Notes: generated by a model not told the origin, from the letters alone. A DNA stretch of 64,000 nucleotides from Prorocentrum cordatum (GCA_963575745.1 CAUYUJ010014335.1:164501-228500); one strand, 5' to 3'; positions 43,175-54,293 are shown, numbered from the stretch's first letter. Made by a program: numbers and translations.

Positions 43175-43320
43175 GGAAGCATCCTCCTCCTCCTCCTCCG
43201 CCTCCTCCACCTCCACCTCCACCGCCTCTTTCTTCTCCTCCTCCTCCACCTCCTCCTCCTCCTCCTCCACCTCCACCTCCACCTCCTCCTCCTGCTCCTC
43301 CTCCTCCTCCTCCGCCTGCC
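43175..43320. repeat. TCC/ACC microsatellite
   Basis: (CCTCCTCCA)n and (TCC)n. Different frames read poly-Leu, poly-Pro or, on the minus strand, poly-Gly or poly-Glu. Confidence 0.92.
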
Positions 43321-43689
43321 GAGAAGACGGCGGGGTTTCTCAGAAGCCCACCCCCGCCCACCCCCGCCCTTCGATGATCGGTTTAGGGACCTTGCTGGGG
43401 GCCGCCTGACGGATCTGTCGTCTCCAGTTCGGATCTTTCGGCTCCAGCTCGATTCTGGTTCGTCTCAAGTTCGTCTCGAGTCGTCTGGCAATGGATGCAG
43501 CATCGACGCAAGAGTGGAGCGAGTGGCTCCAGGAAGGCTTCCGGAACGAGCATGGACCCTTCCCGTCCTTTGCGGCGGGCAGGGTACAGGCTGCCGGTGG
43601 TGGCCGGCACTTCTCATTACAAGAGGGATGGGGAGGGAAGCGAAGGAGATTGAGAAGGGAGTGGAGGCGGAGGAGGCGGTTGCCGCCTT

Positions 43690-43855
43690 CGCCTTCTCCT
43701 CCTCCTCCTCCTCTTCCTCCTCCTCCTCCTCCTCCTCCTCCTCCTCCTCCTCCCTCCCTCCCTCCTCCTCCTCCTCCTCCTCCTCCTCCTCCTCCTCCTC
43801 CTCCTCCTCCTCGTCATCCTTGCCCTCTTCGTCATCGCCATCCTCCTAGGTATCT
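43690..43855. repeat. TCC microsatellite
   Basis: (TCC)n with two short (TCCC)n interruptions near 43748. Confidence 0.92.
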
Positions 43856-44324
43856 TCGATGTGCTCAACAAAGACAGGTGGCACCAACACTCGAGGCAGA
43901 CCTGAAGTCGCACACGGGCACACCATGCTACGGAGGCGGCCAGACGAAGGCGAGGGTGGCATGACCACCAACATGGCAGCGAGGTTATCAAGAGCCATCC
44001 TCGACCAGAACCCCTGCAAGGAATAGAGCACGGCCAACCGATCACTCGGCTTGAATAGCCAAAAATCGCCCCCCCATCCCAGCACTATGGAACTGACACT
44101 CCGAGCCAGTATCGACTGTCGATTGGGAGCCTCCACAGAGACAGGAGGAAGCCGTCCAGACCATTCTCCAGCAATTCGGCGACGATGGCATCATCAATGA
44201 TGGCACGGGCCATCACCAACCAGCAGAGCACGGCGGCTCTGCGAAGGTAGAGATAATTCCGCAACCGCGCTGCAATTCCACACAGCTTGCATCCCCACCG
44301 GGCACGATTTGCTGCACAGCCTCA
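43856..44324. other. no gene recognised
   Basis: Moderate composition with several open short frames on both strands; none shows a recognisable domain. Confidence 0.35.
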
Positions 44325-44560
44325 GTTGGTAGTCCCCAAACGTGGTGGTGACAACACCTGGCGGTGAGTCTCGGGCGATGCGGTGTCACCACCCGGTTTG
44401 GGGACTCGTGCGGTTTTCCGAGGATGCCCCGGACACTGGTGGGTCCAGGAGTCACAGAACCCGGTCGTGACCCCGCGTCCCCAAACCCAGCGGTGACCTT
44501 TTTGGGGATTCCAGGTCGCCACCTGGTATCTCACAACCCGGTTTGGGGGTTCCCAACTCA
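44325..44560. repeat. family M copy 3
   Basis: GTCCCCAAACGTGGTGGTGA, GGTGTCACCACCCGGTTTGG, CCCAAACCCAGCGGTGACC and TCTCACAACCCGGTTTGGG are inverted copies of one word spaced ~50-80 bp. Confidence 0.8.
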
Positions 44561-44709
44561 GGTGAGGCGCCCGGCCAGGATCGTTGCCAGTCTTGACCGT
44601 GCGAGCGACAATCGCGTCGTCGACGAGACGGCTCGACCCTCTGCACCGCACGACCGCGACTTCCCTTCGGGAGCCGCCGGCGTTCAGGAAAGCCCCCGCC
44701 GTGCGGATT

Positions 44710-44994
44710 ACACACACACACACACACACGCCTCCGGCAAGTGTGTCCGACGATGAGCTGCAGTCGGGGCCCTGAAGAAGGAACCCTTTTCGTTGGGAAG
44801 GGGCTCCGCGTTCCTTAAGTGTTTCACGGTTTGCCTCAGGCTTTCCTTATGTCTTCGATGGGGAATCGAAGTTTGACTTATGGAGAAAAGGGGCCTCGTT
44901 CCTTATTTAGGGCTCCTTAGGTCAACGCCTCGACTGTACACACACACACACACACACACACACACGCCTCCGGCAAGTGTGTCCGACGATGAGC
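44710..44994 (+). mobile_element. MITE family E copy 2 inside a duplicated CA-repeat flank
   Basis: The element (44759-44938) begins GCAGTCGGGG and ends TCGACTGTAC, with AAGAAGGAACCCTTTTCGTT and CTCGTTCCTTATTTAGGGCT as in copy 1. On each side is the same sequence, a (CA)n run followed by an identical 29-mer (44730-44758 and 44966-44994) that starts GCCTCCGGCAAGTGTG and ends CGATGAGC. The insertion thus sits between direct repeats of ~50 bp. Confidence 0.88.
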
Positions 44995-45004
44995 CAGGGA
45001 GGCC

Positions 45005-45125
45005 TCGGAGGAGGAGGAGGAGGAGGAGGAGGAGGAGGAGGGGGAGGAGGAGGAGGAGGAGGAGGAGGAGGAGGAGGAGGAGGGAGGCCTCGGAGGAGGA
45101 GGAGGAGGAGGAGGAGGAGGCGAGT
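45005..45125. repeat. GGA microsatellite
   Basis: (GGA)n with one AGGGAGGCCTCGGAGG interruption at ~45082 that repeats the sequence before the tract. Confidence 0.92.
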
Positions 45126-47290
45126 CGTCGCAGGCCCCCGCGGGAGAGCCAGCAGCGCGAGCTGCGCAGCCGCAGAGTGCAGAGGCCCTGGCTCTCGATG
45201 CCGCTGGCCCTGCGGCTGCTCCAGGCATCGCTTCGGGGGGCGCCCTCCCCGCTCCAGCGGGCGCTGCAGCAGCGATTTGCGGCCAGCGCCGTCCACGTTC
45301 CGAGCATCGTTCGTGCGCTGGGGGCCCGCTCGATTGAGGCTCCGCGTCTCCCCACCCACCCACCCAGAAGCGTTTCTCGTCAAGCTGTCGTGAGAAGGGG
45401 CGTTGGGAGCATCAGCTACACCGAAGTGGGGACCAGCCCACGCAACCCCCAGAGATGGTTGACCTGGGGCCCTCCTGGGAACCTGGTGGAGCCATCTCCG
45501 GGCTTTCTTGGGGTATTCTACTTACCTTCGAGGCGCTCTTGGGTCTCTCTGGGGCCCCCTTGGGAGGAAGCCTCTGGGGCCCCTTTGGCGCCACGCTGGA
45601 AGCTGTCGACGGACAAAGAGGGGTGCCCGATTGCCCCCCCCCCCGTCCCCCTCACTGAGCCTGAACAGTTGCATCCCAGAGCCGTCTCGACACGCTCGTG
45701 CGGTGTTCTTCCAGACCTTTGCGACCCTCTCGGGGCTCCTCTTGGGCCCCGTCTGCAGAGTCGCTCGGGCCATCCTGGCGCTCAATACGCTCCTGCGGCC
45801 TCCCTCGCAGGCCGAACGGGGGGGAAGAGGGCGAACACCACAGAGGCAGCCGGCCACCTTGGGCGGTGAGCGTGGGCACGTCTGCCCTTGTCGGCCGCAG
45901 CAGCGCGCGAGCAGGGCCGCGGGCGGAGGGCCGGGCCGTGGAGCTGCTCGTCTATCCGGGCACGCCGCTCGAGAGCGGGGCGGCGGCCTCGCTCCGCGCC
46001 AGCGCGAGGGCCGAGGTCGGGTGGCCCGAGGAGTGGCGGGCCGCCTCGAGCCGCCGTGTGGCCTCGGGCCGCCGGGATGGCGAGCCGCCTCGGGCGGCCG
46101 CCTCGGCTGCACCGGGGCTTGCTCGTCCTGCCGCATCGCGCCGGCGGCCTGGGGCGGTCTGGAACCATCCCGGGCCACCATGGGCTCTCCGACTGCGCGC
46201 GCGCGCCCTCCCCTGGTGGCCAGAGCCCCCCCCCCCCGGGCGAGGGGGCAGAACTGAGGTGAGCGCTTCCAAGAAGAGGCGCCGCCGTGCTGCGACCAGT
46301 CGGGAAGGAGCCTTGACAGGGTGAGCAGTGAGCTGCTAGCCGTTTGTGATCTGTAATGCATGAGCTTCGCGCTGGAGCAGCACAGTATGCTACATTAGAG
46401 GGAGGGGGTTGGCCCCAGGGATGGAGGCGCGGACCGATGCCCCGCGAATCACGTGGCTTGCCTGCGGTGGCCGCGCCGCGCTCGGCTCGGAGGTTGGACC
46501 TGCAGAAGACGATGAACACGCTGCGCGACACGTGGACGGAGTTCCGCCAGCCCGACATGCAGGCGACGGGGAGTGGTGAGGCTTCGGGTTGCGCACAGAC
46601 AGCCCCCCCAGGCAGTCCCAGCTGGCCTCCACAGGTCCCCCGGTACGTCTGGGGTCGTCTCAGCACCCCGGCGCCCCTGGCGGCGCCCCTGGGGCGCTCC
46701 GCGCCCCAGGGTTTGGGTGTTGAGACCGCCCCGCCCCAGACTACTCGGGGGGCCCGTTGAGGCCAGCCGGGGACTATTTGGGGGGCCGCCTGCGTGCAAT
46801 CCGAAGCCTTCTCAGCGGGGATGGGGGTCACATTTTTGTCTCCTCCGTGGGCAGTCCGGTCTTTCTGATCTTTCGCCGCTTCTCCTCCCATCGCGGCCAA
46901 GACTTGAGTCCATATCCACTGCAGCTTTGAGTCTCGAGCTCCCTGCCCCAGAAACCGAAGGCGCGCTGGATATGGATAAACATCTGGCCCTCGAGGCGAA
47001 TGTTTCAACCATCTCCAGGGCGGCTCGGCCTGGTAGCGCCCTTCTCGAGAAAGCCCAAGACGCACTGGATATGGGTATAGATGTTGCCCGCACCCGTTGC
47101 CGTCTCTTGCTGCTTCTCCTCTCTCCCCCCATTTTGTCGCGCGGCGTCGTCAGGAGCCTGTCGCCGCCAGCGTTGTCTTGCGAAGCTAGTCATGTTCTGA
47201 GTGCGCGCTCCGCCTTCACCTCCGCCTGGCCGCCGCCTCCTCCCACCCCGCGCCTCCTGTGCATAGGTGAGAAAGAGCATGTTCTACCGC
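45126..47290. other. no assigned gene; scattered protein-like frames
   Basis: 45455-45760 is the GGGGCCCTCTTGG-type minisatellite. Two plus frames look less random: ~46490-46576 (LDLQKTMNTLRDTWTEFRQ, followed by GTGAGG) and ~46905-47090 (LELPAPETEGALDMDKHLAL). They could be exons, but no family is recognised and overlapping frames are open. Confidence 0.3.
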
Positions 47291-47299
47291 TGCTGGCGG

Positions 47300-47440
47300 A
47301 AAACCTGGGGGGGTCACTACCGGTTCGAACCCCTCCCCCCCCCCAGAAAACCGGGGGGGGTCACTACCCCAGTTCATCATGAAAGGGGGGGGGGTCATTA
47401 CCGGTTCGAACCCCCCCCCCCCCCCCCGAAAACCGAGTGG
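47300..47440. repeat. GGGGGGTCACTACCGGTTCG repeat with G/C runs
   Basis: The phrase TACCGGTTCGAACCCC recurs at ~47326 and ~47400 with intervening GGGGGGTCACTACC. Each is followed by a C run of 8-16 bases and GAAAACC. Confidence 0.8.
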
Positions 47441-47444
47441 GGGT

Positions 47445-47960
47445 GCGGACAGTGGTGGAAACGGTGTTGGTGGGGACAGTGGTGAGGGGACAGCGGGACA
47501 GTGGTGGGGACACAGTGGGACAGTGGTGGGGACGGTAGTGGTGGGGACAGTGGTGGGGACAATGGTGGGAACAGGGGGGACAGTGGACAGTGGTGGGGAC
47601 GGTGGTGGTGGGGACAGTGGTGTGGGGACAGTGGGAATGAGGTGGAAACAGTGGGACAGTGGAGGGTACAATGGTGGTGGGGACAGTGGTGAAGGCGGTG
47701 GCGAGGACGGCGGTGGGACAATGGGACAGAGGTACAGTGGGGACAGTGGTGGGGGCAGTGGGGACAGTGGTGGGAACAGTGGGACAGCTCAGTGGCACAG
47801 CGGAGGGGTCAGTGGGACAGTGGGGACAGTGGGGATAGTCGGGCAGTGGTTGGGGCCGTGGAGACAGTGGGGAGAGTGGAACCGTGGTCGGAACAGTGGC
47901 GGGGACAGTGGAGACAGTGCGACAGTGGAGGGGGCACTGGTGGGCACTGCCGGGGTGCCG
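47445..47960. repeat. GGGACAGTGGTGG minisatellite
   Basis: About 40 copies of GGGACAGTGG(TGG) with insertions of GTGG and AACGG, over ~515 bp. Confidence 0.92.
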
Positions 47961-48099
47961 GGGTGCAGGCTGGGGGTGCCGGGGTGCATGGCGACGGGGC
48001 TCGTCGCCGCTCTCGGGGGCTCCTGGGAGGCCCAGCGGAGTGACGTCCCGCGCCGTTTCCGTTCCCGTGGGTTCTTGGCAGGGGTATTTGGGCCTGTTG

Positions 48100-48345
48100 G
48101 TCGGTCTGCAATTCCGTGTTCGCCGTCGCCTCCCTGTCGCCACCTCGTCGTCGCCCCGTCGCCTCCCCGTCGCCTCCTTGTCACCGCCCCATCGCCGCCC
48201 GTCGCCGCCGCCCTGCATGGTGCCCCCGCGCTCGCCGTCGCTCGCCCGTCGCCGCCCGTGGAGGCCCAGGCTGGCTGGTCGGTCTGGTGGCCCCATGCTC
48301 GCCGCCCCGTCGCCGCCCATCGCCGCCGCCCCGTTCCAGCCTCCC
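48100..48345. repeat. CCGTCGCC minisatellite
   Basis: Words CGTCGCC, CATCGCC and CGCCGCCC recur at 8-12 base spacing. Confidence 0.65.
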
Positions 48346-48489
48346 CCCGTCGATTGGAATCCAAGCGCCCGCAATCCAATCGACGACAGCCCAATCGATG
48401 GCAATACACGACTCCCTTGCGAAGGCCTTGGGCGACCCCTGAACGAAAGGCTGCAGGGGCGCCCCGGGGGGCCGCAGAGACGGCCCCGG

Positions 48490-48720
48490 ACGCCTTGAAG
48501 ACCTTTGGAAGGAACCCCGGGACCGTTCCCCAGAGGGCCCCGACAGGCCCCGAGCCAGCCCAAGAGTGCCCCAAGACGGCTCCACGAGGGGCCTAGAGCG
48601 AGGTCACGGACGGAAGACCGTAGGTTTTCGTTCGAAGAGGTTCCCAGGAGGACTCCAGACACAGTCCAGCGAAAGGCACCCAGAGGGTTCCAAGAGGCCC
48701 CCAGGAGGCCCATAATACCT
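48490..48720. repeat. CCCCAAGAGGCC-type degenerate repeat
   Basis: GGCCCCGA, CCAAGAGGCCCCCAGGAGGC and similar words. Same family as 13140 (reverse) and 51940-52650. Confidence 0.6.
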
Positions 48721-48791
48721 CCCACGTGTTGTTTCTGTGACTCATTCGTTGATTTGCTCGTTCTGTTGGGGGCGTCGTTTACGTGGAGACT

Positions 48792-49887
48792 ATGCCGCTG
48801 TCCGCCGAGCTGATTTCGAAGCTGAAGCAAAATGACACTGAGATCGAGTTCAAAGAAGAAAATCCGAGACGTCCAGGATCAAAGCCACATGAACGTTACG
48901 ATACGTACAAGGTCGCCAACACGATTGGTGCAACGACTCAGTACGGTGCAAAATGGGCGGACTTGACATCGGATTTTCAGAAACGCTTTTTGACCATCAA
49001 AGACACCCACATGGAAGATCCAACGTCGCCTTTGACGACTCCGAAGAGGGAGCGCAGCTTGGGACACCGGATGGGGATGCAGCGGCACGTTCAAAACGCG
49101 TGAACGCTGGGATGTCTGGGTCTTCTATGGTTTCGGCGCCAGCGACCGGGGTAACTGTGGAGAAAGTCGAAATGAGCCCTGCCACAGTTGCCCTACTCAG
49201 GCACATGATGAGGGACGAAATCAAACTCGGCATATCCGAATTCAAGCGTCGAGCGCCCAAGCGATGACTGAGATGAAGAAGGAGTTGCAACAGGAACGAG
49301 ATGCACGCAAGGAGTTGGAGAAACGAGTCACGGCCCTGGAGGAGAAGCTCCAGAACTCCCAACACACGAACACTGAGACCGGGGACATCGACAAGAATGT
49401 GGCTGTTGTTGGCCTCACTGGAGGGTTTGATGAAATGGGGGCTGATGAAGCAGAGCAGCTTGTCCGAGACGCACTGGATGAAACCGACGGGTTCCAGGAG
49501 GTTTGGTCCTTCAGCGAGAAACCCTCTGTCGTGTTTGCCCGCTTCTCCGACATCGCGAAGACCATGAAGTTCCTGAAGACACAGAAGCGCAATCGTAAGT
49601 TCAAGGAGGCAGGTTTGTGGGCTTCTGAGAACCGCGCTCCGGAGGAGAGGAAGAGGACGAAACTTGTAAGCAAAATCAAAAATATGATTGAATTGCAGGG
49701 GGTTGAGTCCAAACACATCGTGGCGAATTACAAGACGTTTAAGGTGCATGCCCGGTCCAACCGGCGCTTGTACCTCGTGGCGAACGTGCCGGAGAACGAG
49801 TCGCCGCAGTGGGTGGACGACGGGTTCGAGGTAGACGACTCGGTCACGGAGGCTGTGAACGAGTTCGCGGACGAGCTGTTCCTCTGA
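48792..49887 (+). pseudogene. LINE ORF1: coiled coil plus RRM-like nucleic-acid binding protein, frameshifted
   Basis: Three frame pieces read in order. The piece at 48792 to ~49030 includes RPGSKPHERYDTYKVANTI and WADLTSDFQKRF. The piece at ~49030-49243 includes NVAFDDSEEGAQLG and ATVALLRHMMRDEIKLG. From ~49243 to the stop at 49887 a third begins QASSAQAMTEMKKELQQERD. The joints at ~49030 and ~49243 are single-base frame changes. The last piece opens with a heptad coiled coil (ELEKRVTALEEKLQ), then an RRM-like fold with a VAVVGL strand and a VVFARF strand about 70 residues later, then a basic linker (WASENRAPEERKRTK) and a C-terminal domain. This layout is that of LINE ORF1 proteins. The original is presumed to have coated element RNA. 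Confidence 0.75.
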
Positions 49888-49974
49888 CGGGCTTCTGGTC
49901 AACAGCCAAGGCCGGAGCAAGGTCAAAGATCGGCGGGCCGTTTGCCAGCCGAGGCGGCTACATAATTCGCGAGC

Positions 49975-50215
49975 ATGAACCTTACCACAAAAAAAAACGT
50001 ACAAAGTTTACGTGACAGCAATCGGTTTGACGACTTCTTGTTGGAGCTCGGCCGGTCTACTTACGATATCGTTTTCTTGACGGAGACGTGGCGAAAGGAG
50101 CGCGAGGACATCGTCGAGACTCCTCGTGGTGACATGCTTTACTTCAGCGGCGGATCGAAACACCGTGGTGTGGGCGTAGGCTTATCACGCGATTTTCTCA
50201 GGCAGCTGAGTGAGG
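49975..50215 (+). pseudogene. LINE ORF2, N-terminal endonuclease fragment
   Basis: About 80 codons from ATG 49975. NVQSLRDSNRFDDFLLELG matches the N-x-x-SL opening of endonuclease/exonuclease/phosphatase domains. YDIVFLTETWR supplies the catalytic Glu, and HRGVGVGLS the following glycine-rich strand. Continuing the same frame beyond ~50215 only translates the satellite, so the endonuclease lacks its Asp/His catalytic residues and all of the RT. Confidence 0.78.
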
Positions 50216-51500
50216 TGCAGAGGGGGGGTGCCGACGAAAAGTTTGCAGGGTGGGTGGCGCCGATAAGCGCGCCGAAAACGCATGGCCAGAGGCCTGGGGA
50301 GGCTGGGGGTGCCGGGGTGCAGGGGGGTGTTGGCGAAAAAATTGCAAGGTGGGTGGCCTCGGAAAACCTACCAAAAACGCGTGCCCAGTGGTGTCGGGAG
50401 GCTGGAGGTGCTGGGGCGCAGGGGGGGTGGCCAGCGAAGAGTTTGCAGGGTGGGTGGCCCCGAAGAGCCTACAAAAAACGCATGCCCAGTGGCCTCGGGA
50501 GGCTGGGGGTGCCGGGTGCAGGGGGGTGTTGGCGAAGGCCTCGTAAAGCGTATCAGAAACGCATGCCCACACGGCGCGGGAGGCTGGGCGTGCCGGGGTG
50601 CAGGAGGGGGCGCCGGCGAAGAATTTGCAGGGTGGGTGGCCCCCAAAAACATACCAAAAACGCATGCTCAGAGGCCTCGGGAGGCTGGGGGTGCCCGGGT
50701 GCAGGGGGCGGGGGGCCGGCGAAGAATTTGCAGCGTGGGTGGCCCCTGCGAACCTACCAAAACGCATGCCCAGAGGCCTCGGGAGGCTGGGGGTGCCGGG
50801 GTGCTGGGGGGGGGGGGGCCGGCGAATAATTTGCAGGGTGGGGGGCCCCTTCAAACCTACAAAAAACGGATGCCCAGACGTCTCGGGAGGCTGTGGGTGC
50901 CGGGGTGCAGGGAAGGGTGCCGGCGAAGACTTTGCAGGGTGGGTGTTTTCTGAAAACGTACCAAAAACACACGCGGGTGGCCCTTAAGAACCTACCAAAA
51001 ACGCATGCCCAGATGTCTCGGGAGGCTGGGGGTGCCGGAGTGCAGGAAGGGTGCCAGCGAAGAATTTGCTGGGTGGGTGGCCGTTGAAATATACCCAAAT
51101 CATATGCCCAGAGGCCTCGGGAGACAGGAGGGTGCTGGGGTGCAGGGGGGGGGGGGGGGGGCAGTGAAGAATTTGCAGGGTGGGTGGCCTCTGAAAACAT
51201 AACAAAAACGCATGCCGAGACGCTTCGGGAGGCCGGGGGTGCCGGGGGCGCCGGCGAAGAATTTGCAGGGTGGGTGGCTCTAAAAACCTACCGAACACGC
51301 ATGCCCAGAGGCCTCGGGAGGCCGGGGGTGCCGGGGTGCAGGAGGGGGGGGGGGGGGGCGGCGAAGAATTTGCAGGGTGGGTGGCGCCTTCAAACCTACC
51401 AAAACGTATGCCCAGAGGCCTCGTGAGGCTGGGGGTGCCGGGGTGCAGGGGGGGGGGGCCGGCTGAGATCCGCGAAGGGTCTGCAGGGCAGGTGGGTCTG
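50216..51500 (+). repeat. ~106-bp satellite array, ~12 units
   Basis: Each unit has GAAGAATTTGCAGGGTGGGT, GGCC, CCTACCAAAAACGCATGCCC, AGAGGCCTCGGGAGGCTGGG and GGTGCCGGGGTGCAGGGGG. The GCAGGGTGGGTGG word occurs near 50243, 50443, 50625, 50730, 50933, 51173, 51266 and 51371, with variants between. Unit length varies through the terminal G run (5-14 G). Confidence 0.93.
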
Positions 51501-51940
51501 AAGGCATCGAATGCAGAGAGTGAAAATGATGATGCGTAGGGTGGCATCGTATGCAGCTGAGACGGATGCCCCGCGCGCCTCATGGGGTCGGCGGATTTCA
51601 CCATGACTTCTGTGTTTCCACCATGGGGCTGCAGTCTTCCATCGGAGCATAGTCGTGTCGTGTGTTCCACCGAAGAAGTTGCACGAGTGGCATTTCATGT
51701 GCGACGCTGCGGGCGATGGCAGGCGACGCCGTGGCAACAGGCACCGGTAGTTTGCCCAAGGATGTGGGCGCAAGGTGGAGTAACCAGCTCTTGAAAGTAA
51801 GGAAATGCATCAAATTCATTGGGCTGACCGCAGAGGCGATCGTTTGATTCATTCATTCCGCTTTGCGTGCGCACCCGTGGGCAATCGACCAGATAAGTGC
51901 GCGCCAGGCTGATGCGTTTCCGTCGGAAAAAAATGCCCCG
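51501..51940 (+). other. no assigned gene; short frame at 51662-51847
   Basis: A plus frame (KDVGARWSNQLLKVRKCIKF, IGLTAEAIV then stop) looks protein-like, and may be a fragment of an ORF once continuous with the upstream LINE or of another gene. No family recognised. Confidence 0.3.
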
Positions 51941-52655
51941 AGGAAGCCCCCAAGAGGCCCCACGAGGCCCCCAGGAGGTCGCACGATGCGTTTAAAACTG
52001 CCCCGGAGGCCCCCAAGACGCCCCGAGAGACCTTTCATATGCCGCCCAAAAGCGCCCAGAGAGGGCGAAATCGTCGATTTGCATATGTTGTTTCAATGTT
52101 TTTTTGCATTCTCGCTGTTTCGCGTTTCCGGCGCTAAAGCACCGCCCAGGGGGCTCCCAAAACCGCTCCCAGACGGCCCGAGAGGCCCCCAAGAGGGCCC
52201 CACGACGGCCCAATAGAGCCCCGAGATGGCCCCAGAGCAGCTCAAGACGGCGCAAGAGGGCGCCAAGAAGGCCCAGAGAGGGGCTCAAGAGAGGTAACGC
52301 GATCTGAAAAATCAAGCTTTCCGCCCCAAGGTGCCCTCAAGAGGCCCCAAGAGGCCCCCGGGAAGCCCCCGAGAGGCCCCACGAGGCCCCCAAGAGTGCC
52401 CCAAGACTGCCCAAGAGAGCCCCGAGACGGCCCCAGAGCCGCCCAATACTGTGCAAGAGGGTTCCAAAAAAGGCGCCAAGAGGGGCCCAAGAGAGGGAAC
52501 GCGACCTGAAAAGTCAAGCTCTCCGCCCCAAGATGCCCCCAAGAGGCCCCAAGAGGCCGTCCCCCCCTCGGAAGCCCAAACATGCCGTCTTGGAGCTCAT
52601 TGGCGCCGCTTTGGGAGCGCTCTTGAGCGTTCTCGAGGCCGTCTTGAGCACGACT
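51941..52655. repeat. CCCCAAGAGGCC degenerate minisatellite, two blocks
   Basis: Words GAGGCCCCCAAGA, GAGAGGCCCCACGAGGCCC, CCCCGAGA(C/T)GGCCCCAGAG recur in two similar blocks (~52140-52310 and ~52325-52520). Both end GAGAGG(T/G)AACGCGA(T/C)CTGAAAA. Confidence 0.8.
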
Positions 52656-53025
52656 AGGGCCGTACGTAGCTGGAGATCCCTGTGGGCCACGATCCGTGTG
52701 AGGAGTGTGCCGAAGTAGGCGAGAGGGCGGGATGCGAACCTTGGGGCCGTCCGTGGAACACCTTGCGGGCCACGGTCCGGGTGAGAGGTGTGCCGAAGTG
52801 AGCGGTGCGACGCTATGAAGTTGTTTTGTGGTAGCGCAAATGTATTTACTTGCGGGGCACGATCCACGTGAGGGGCGTGCCGGTATGCGGACGTAGGTGG
52901 AGCTCCCTATGGGGCGCGATCCCTGTGAGGGGTGTGCCGACATGGGCGGAGGGACGCCGAGCCAAGCCTGTCGCTGGGACCGCAGCTGGAGCTCCCTGAA
53001 GAGTACGATCCGTGTGACAGTATCC
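52656..53025 (+). repeat. ~75-100 bp tandem units with GTGAGGGGTGTGCCG
   Basis: GCCACGATCCGTGTGAGGAG, CACGGTCCGGGTGAGAGGTG, CACGATCCACGTGAGGGGCG, CGCGATCCCTGTGAGGGGTG and TACGATCCGTGTGACAG head successive units. GGAGCTCCCT often precedes them. Confidence 0.8.
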
Positions 53026-53097
53026 TCCGATGCCGAACACTTTAGACTATAACTAGATCTTGCTAGAACCTAATCTCGCGCGAAGCGCGCGTGTGAT

Positions 53098-53150
53098 TCT
53101 AGTATAGATACATGCATATGTACATACATATACATGCATAGATGTACGCT
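53098..53150. repeat. ATACATGCATATG microsatellite/palindrome
   Basis: ACATGCATATGTACATACAT and ATACATGCATAGATGT; AT-rich, self-complementary. Confidence 0.75.
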
Positions 53151-53399
53151 GCTTGCTGATCGATGACATCGGACACCTCGATGTCTAAACCCGCACGGCA
53201 CGAATGATCGATTCGCCGCTGAGTGTGCACGCGGTCGCGGGGTCTGCGATTCGGCAGCGCTTGCACTAAGTCACGTGTCTGCGTCCGCAGCGTGGGCTTG
53301 CCGCCCCGACCGCACCGTGCGCTGGCTGCTGCTGCGGCAAAACACATCCTGTTGCCCCTCGTGAGGTCGAATCGTTGCCCGACGAGCCTTGCGGAGACT

Positions 53400-53600
53400 T
53401 TTCACGAGCGGCGCACATGTCCGTATCCGCGACCTCGCGGTTTGCATTCCGGGGTGCGATCTCGCGGATACGCGGTCGCACGGATATGTCCAGCGCGGGG
53501 CATCCGCGAACAGAACGCCCCGTATCCGCGGGGTCGTGTCCCAGGGCCAGGTTCGCGAGGCCGCGGATACGGACGCGTTGTTCGTCCACCAACTCTCTGA
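53400..53600. repeat. family N, copy 2 with internal inversion
   Basis: ATGTCCGTATCCGCGACCTC (53418) and, inverted, CGAGGCCGCGGATACGG (53558). CCGTATCCGCGGGGTCGTG is the complement of the 36.6 kb block. The whole is a foldback with a GCGGATACGCGG centre. Confidence 0.7.
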
Positions 53601-53759
53601 TTTCTGCCGGTGGGCCAGGGGGGGGCTGATAGGAAAGCAACCTGCGCGAGCCTAGAGGGGCACGACCTCTGCATGCTCGGCCTCTTGAGGGCTGCGAGTG
53701 ATGGGGATAAGATATCGCCGAGGGTCCGCCTCTCGCTGGAGGGTTTCTCCGAAGGGCTT

Positions 53760-54078
53760 AAGCGACCCCTCCTCCTCCTCTTCCTTTTTTTGCTCCTCCT
53801 CCTCCTTTTTCTCCTCCTCCTCCTCCTTTTTCTCCTCCTCCTTTTTCTCCTTCTCCTCCTCCTCCTGCATCCCCCTCCTCCTTTTCCTCCTCCTCCTCCT
53901 CCTCCTTCTCCTCTTCCTCCTCCTCCTCCTCTCTCTCTCCCCCCCCTCCCCCTCTCCTCCTCCTCCTCCTCCTCCTCCTACTCCTCCTCCTGCCTCCTCC
54001 TCCTGCCTCCTCCTCCTCCTCCTCACTCCTCCTCCTCCTCCTCCTCCTCCTCCTCCTCCTCCTCCTCCTCCTCCTCGG
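53760..54078. repeat. TCC/TCCTTT microsatellite
   Basis: (TCC)n interrupted by TTTTTC and CCCC blocks; near-pure (TCC)n at 54030-54075. Confidence 0.93.
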
Positions 54079-54292
54079 GTCGCCTACGGGCCACCGTATG
54101 CTCGGCGTCACCCCAACATACTTCTACTACATGTGCGTCGCCCTCCCCCAGGGGACGACGCGCGCACCGAGAAATCTCATAGTGTATGCGTCGTGGCGGG
54201 CGTTTTCTGGCCACACCGCTCGGGAACCAGTGTATTACAAGATGGGTATACTATGTGTTCGGGTCGGACGCGCGACTCCAAGATTGACATTC

Positions 54293-54293
<1 letters not shown>
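54079..54293. other. unique spacer between two microsatellites
   Basis: No gene recognised; it only separates the TCC and TAG tracts. Confidence 0.4.

Larger units (their letters stand above)
48792..50215 (+). mobile_element. LINE (non-LTR retrotransposon), 5' part only
   Basis: Contains ORF1 (48792-49887, frameshifted) and the beginning of ORF2 (49975-~50215) in the order usual for two-ORF LINEs, separated by 87 bases. The ORF2 endonuclease is cut off by the ~106-bp satellite beginning at ~50216. No RT or 3' end is present. Confidence 0.8.

Noticed and set aside
45782-47065. ~427-codon minus-strand frame
   Set aside because: Arg/Pro/Gly/Ala-rich throughout, typical of stop-poor GC-rich DNA, with competing plus-strand frames over the same bases.
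50282-51670. Long frames on both strands through the 106-bp satellite
   Set aside because: They consist of satellite translation except for the first ~80 codons of the plus frame (LINE endonuclease), which is annotated separately.
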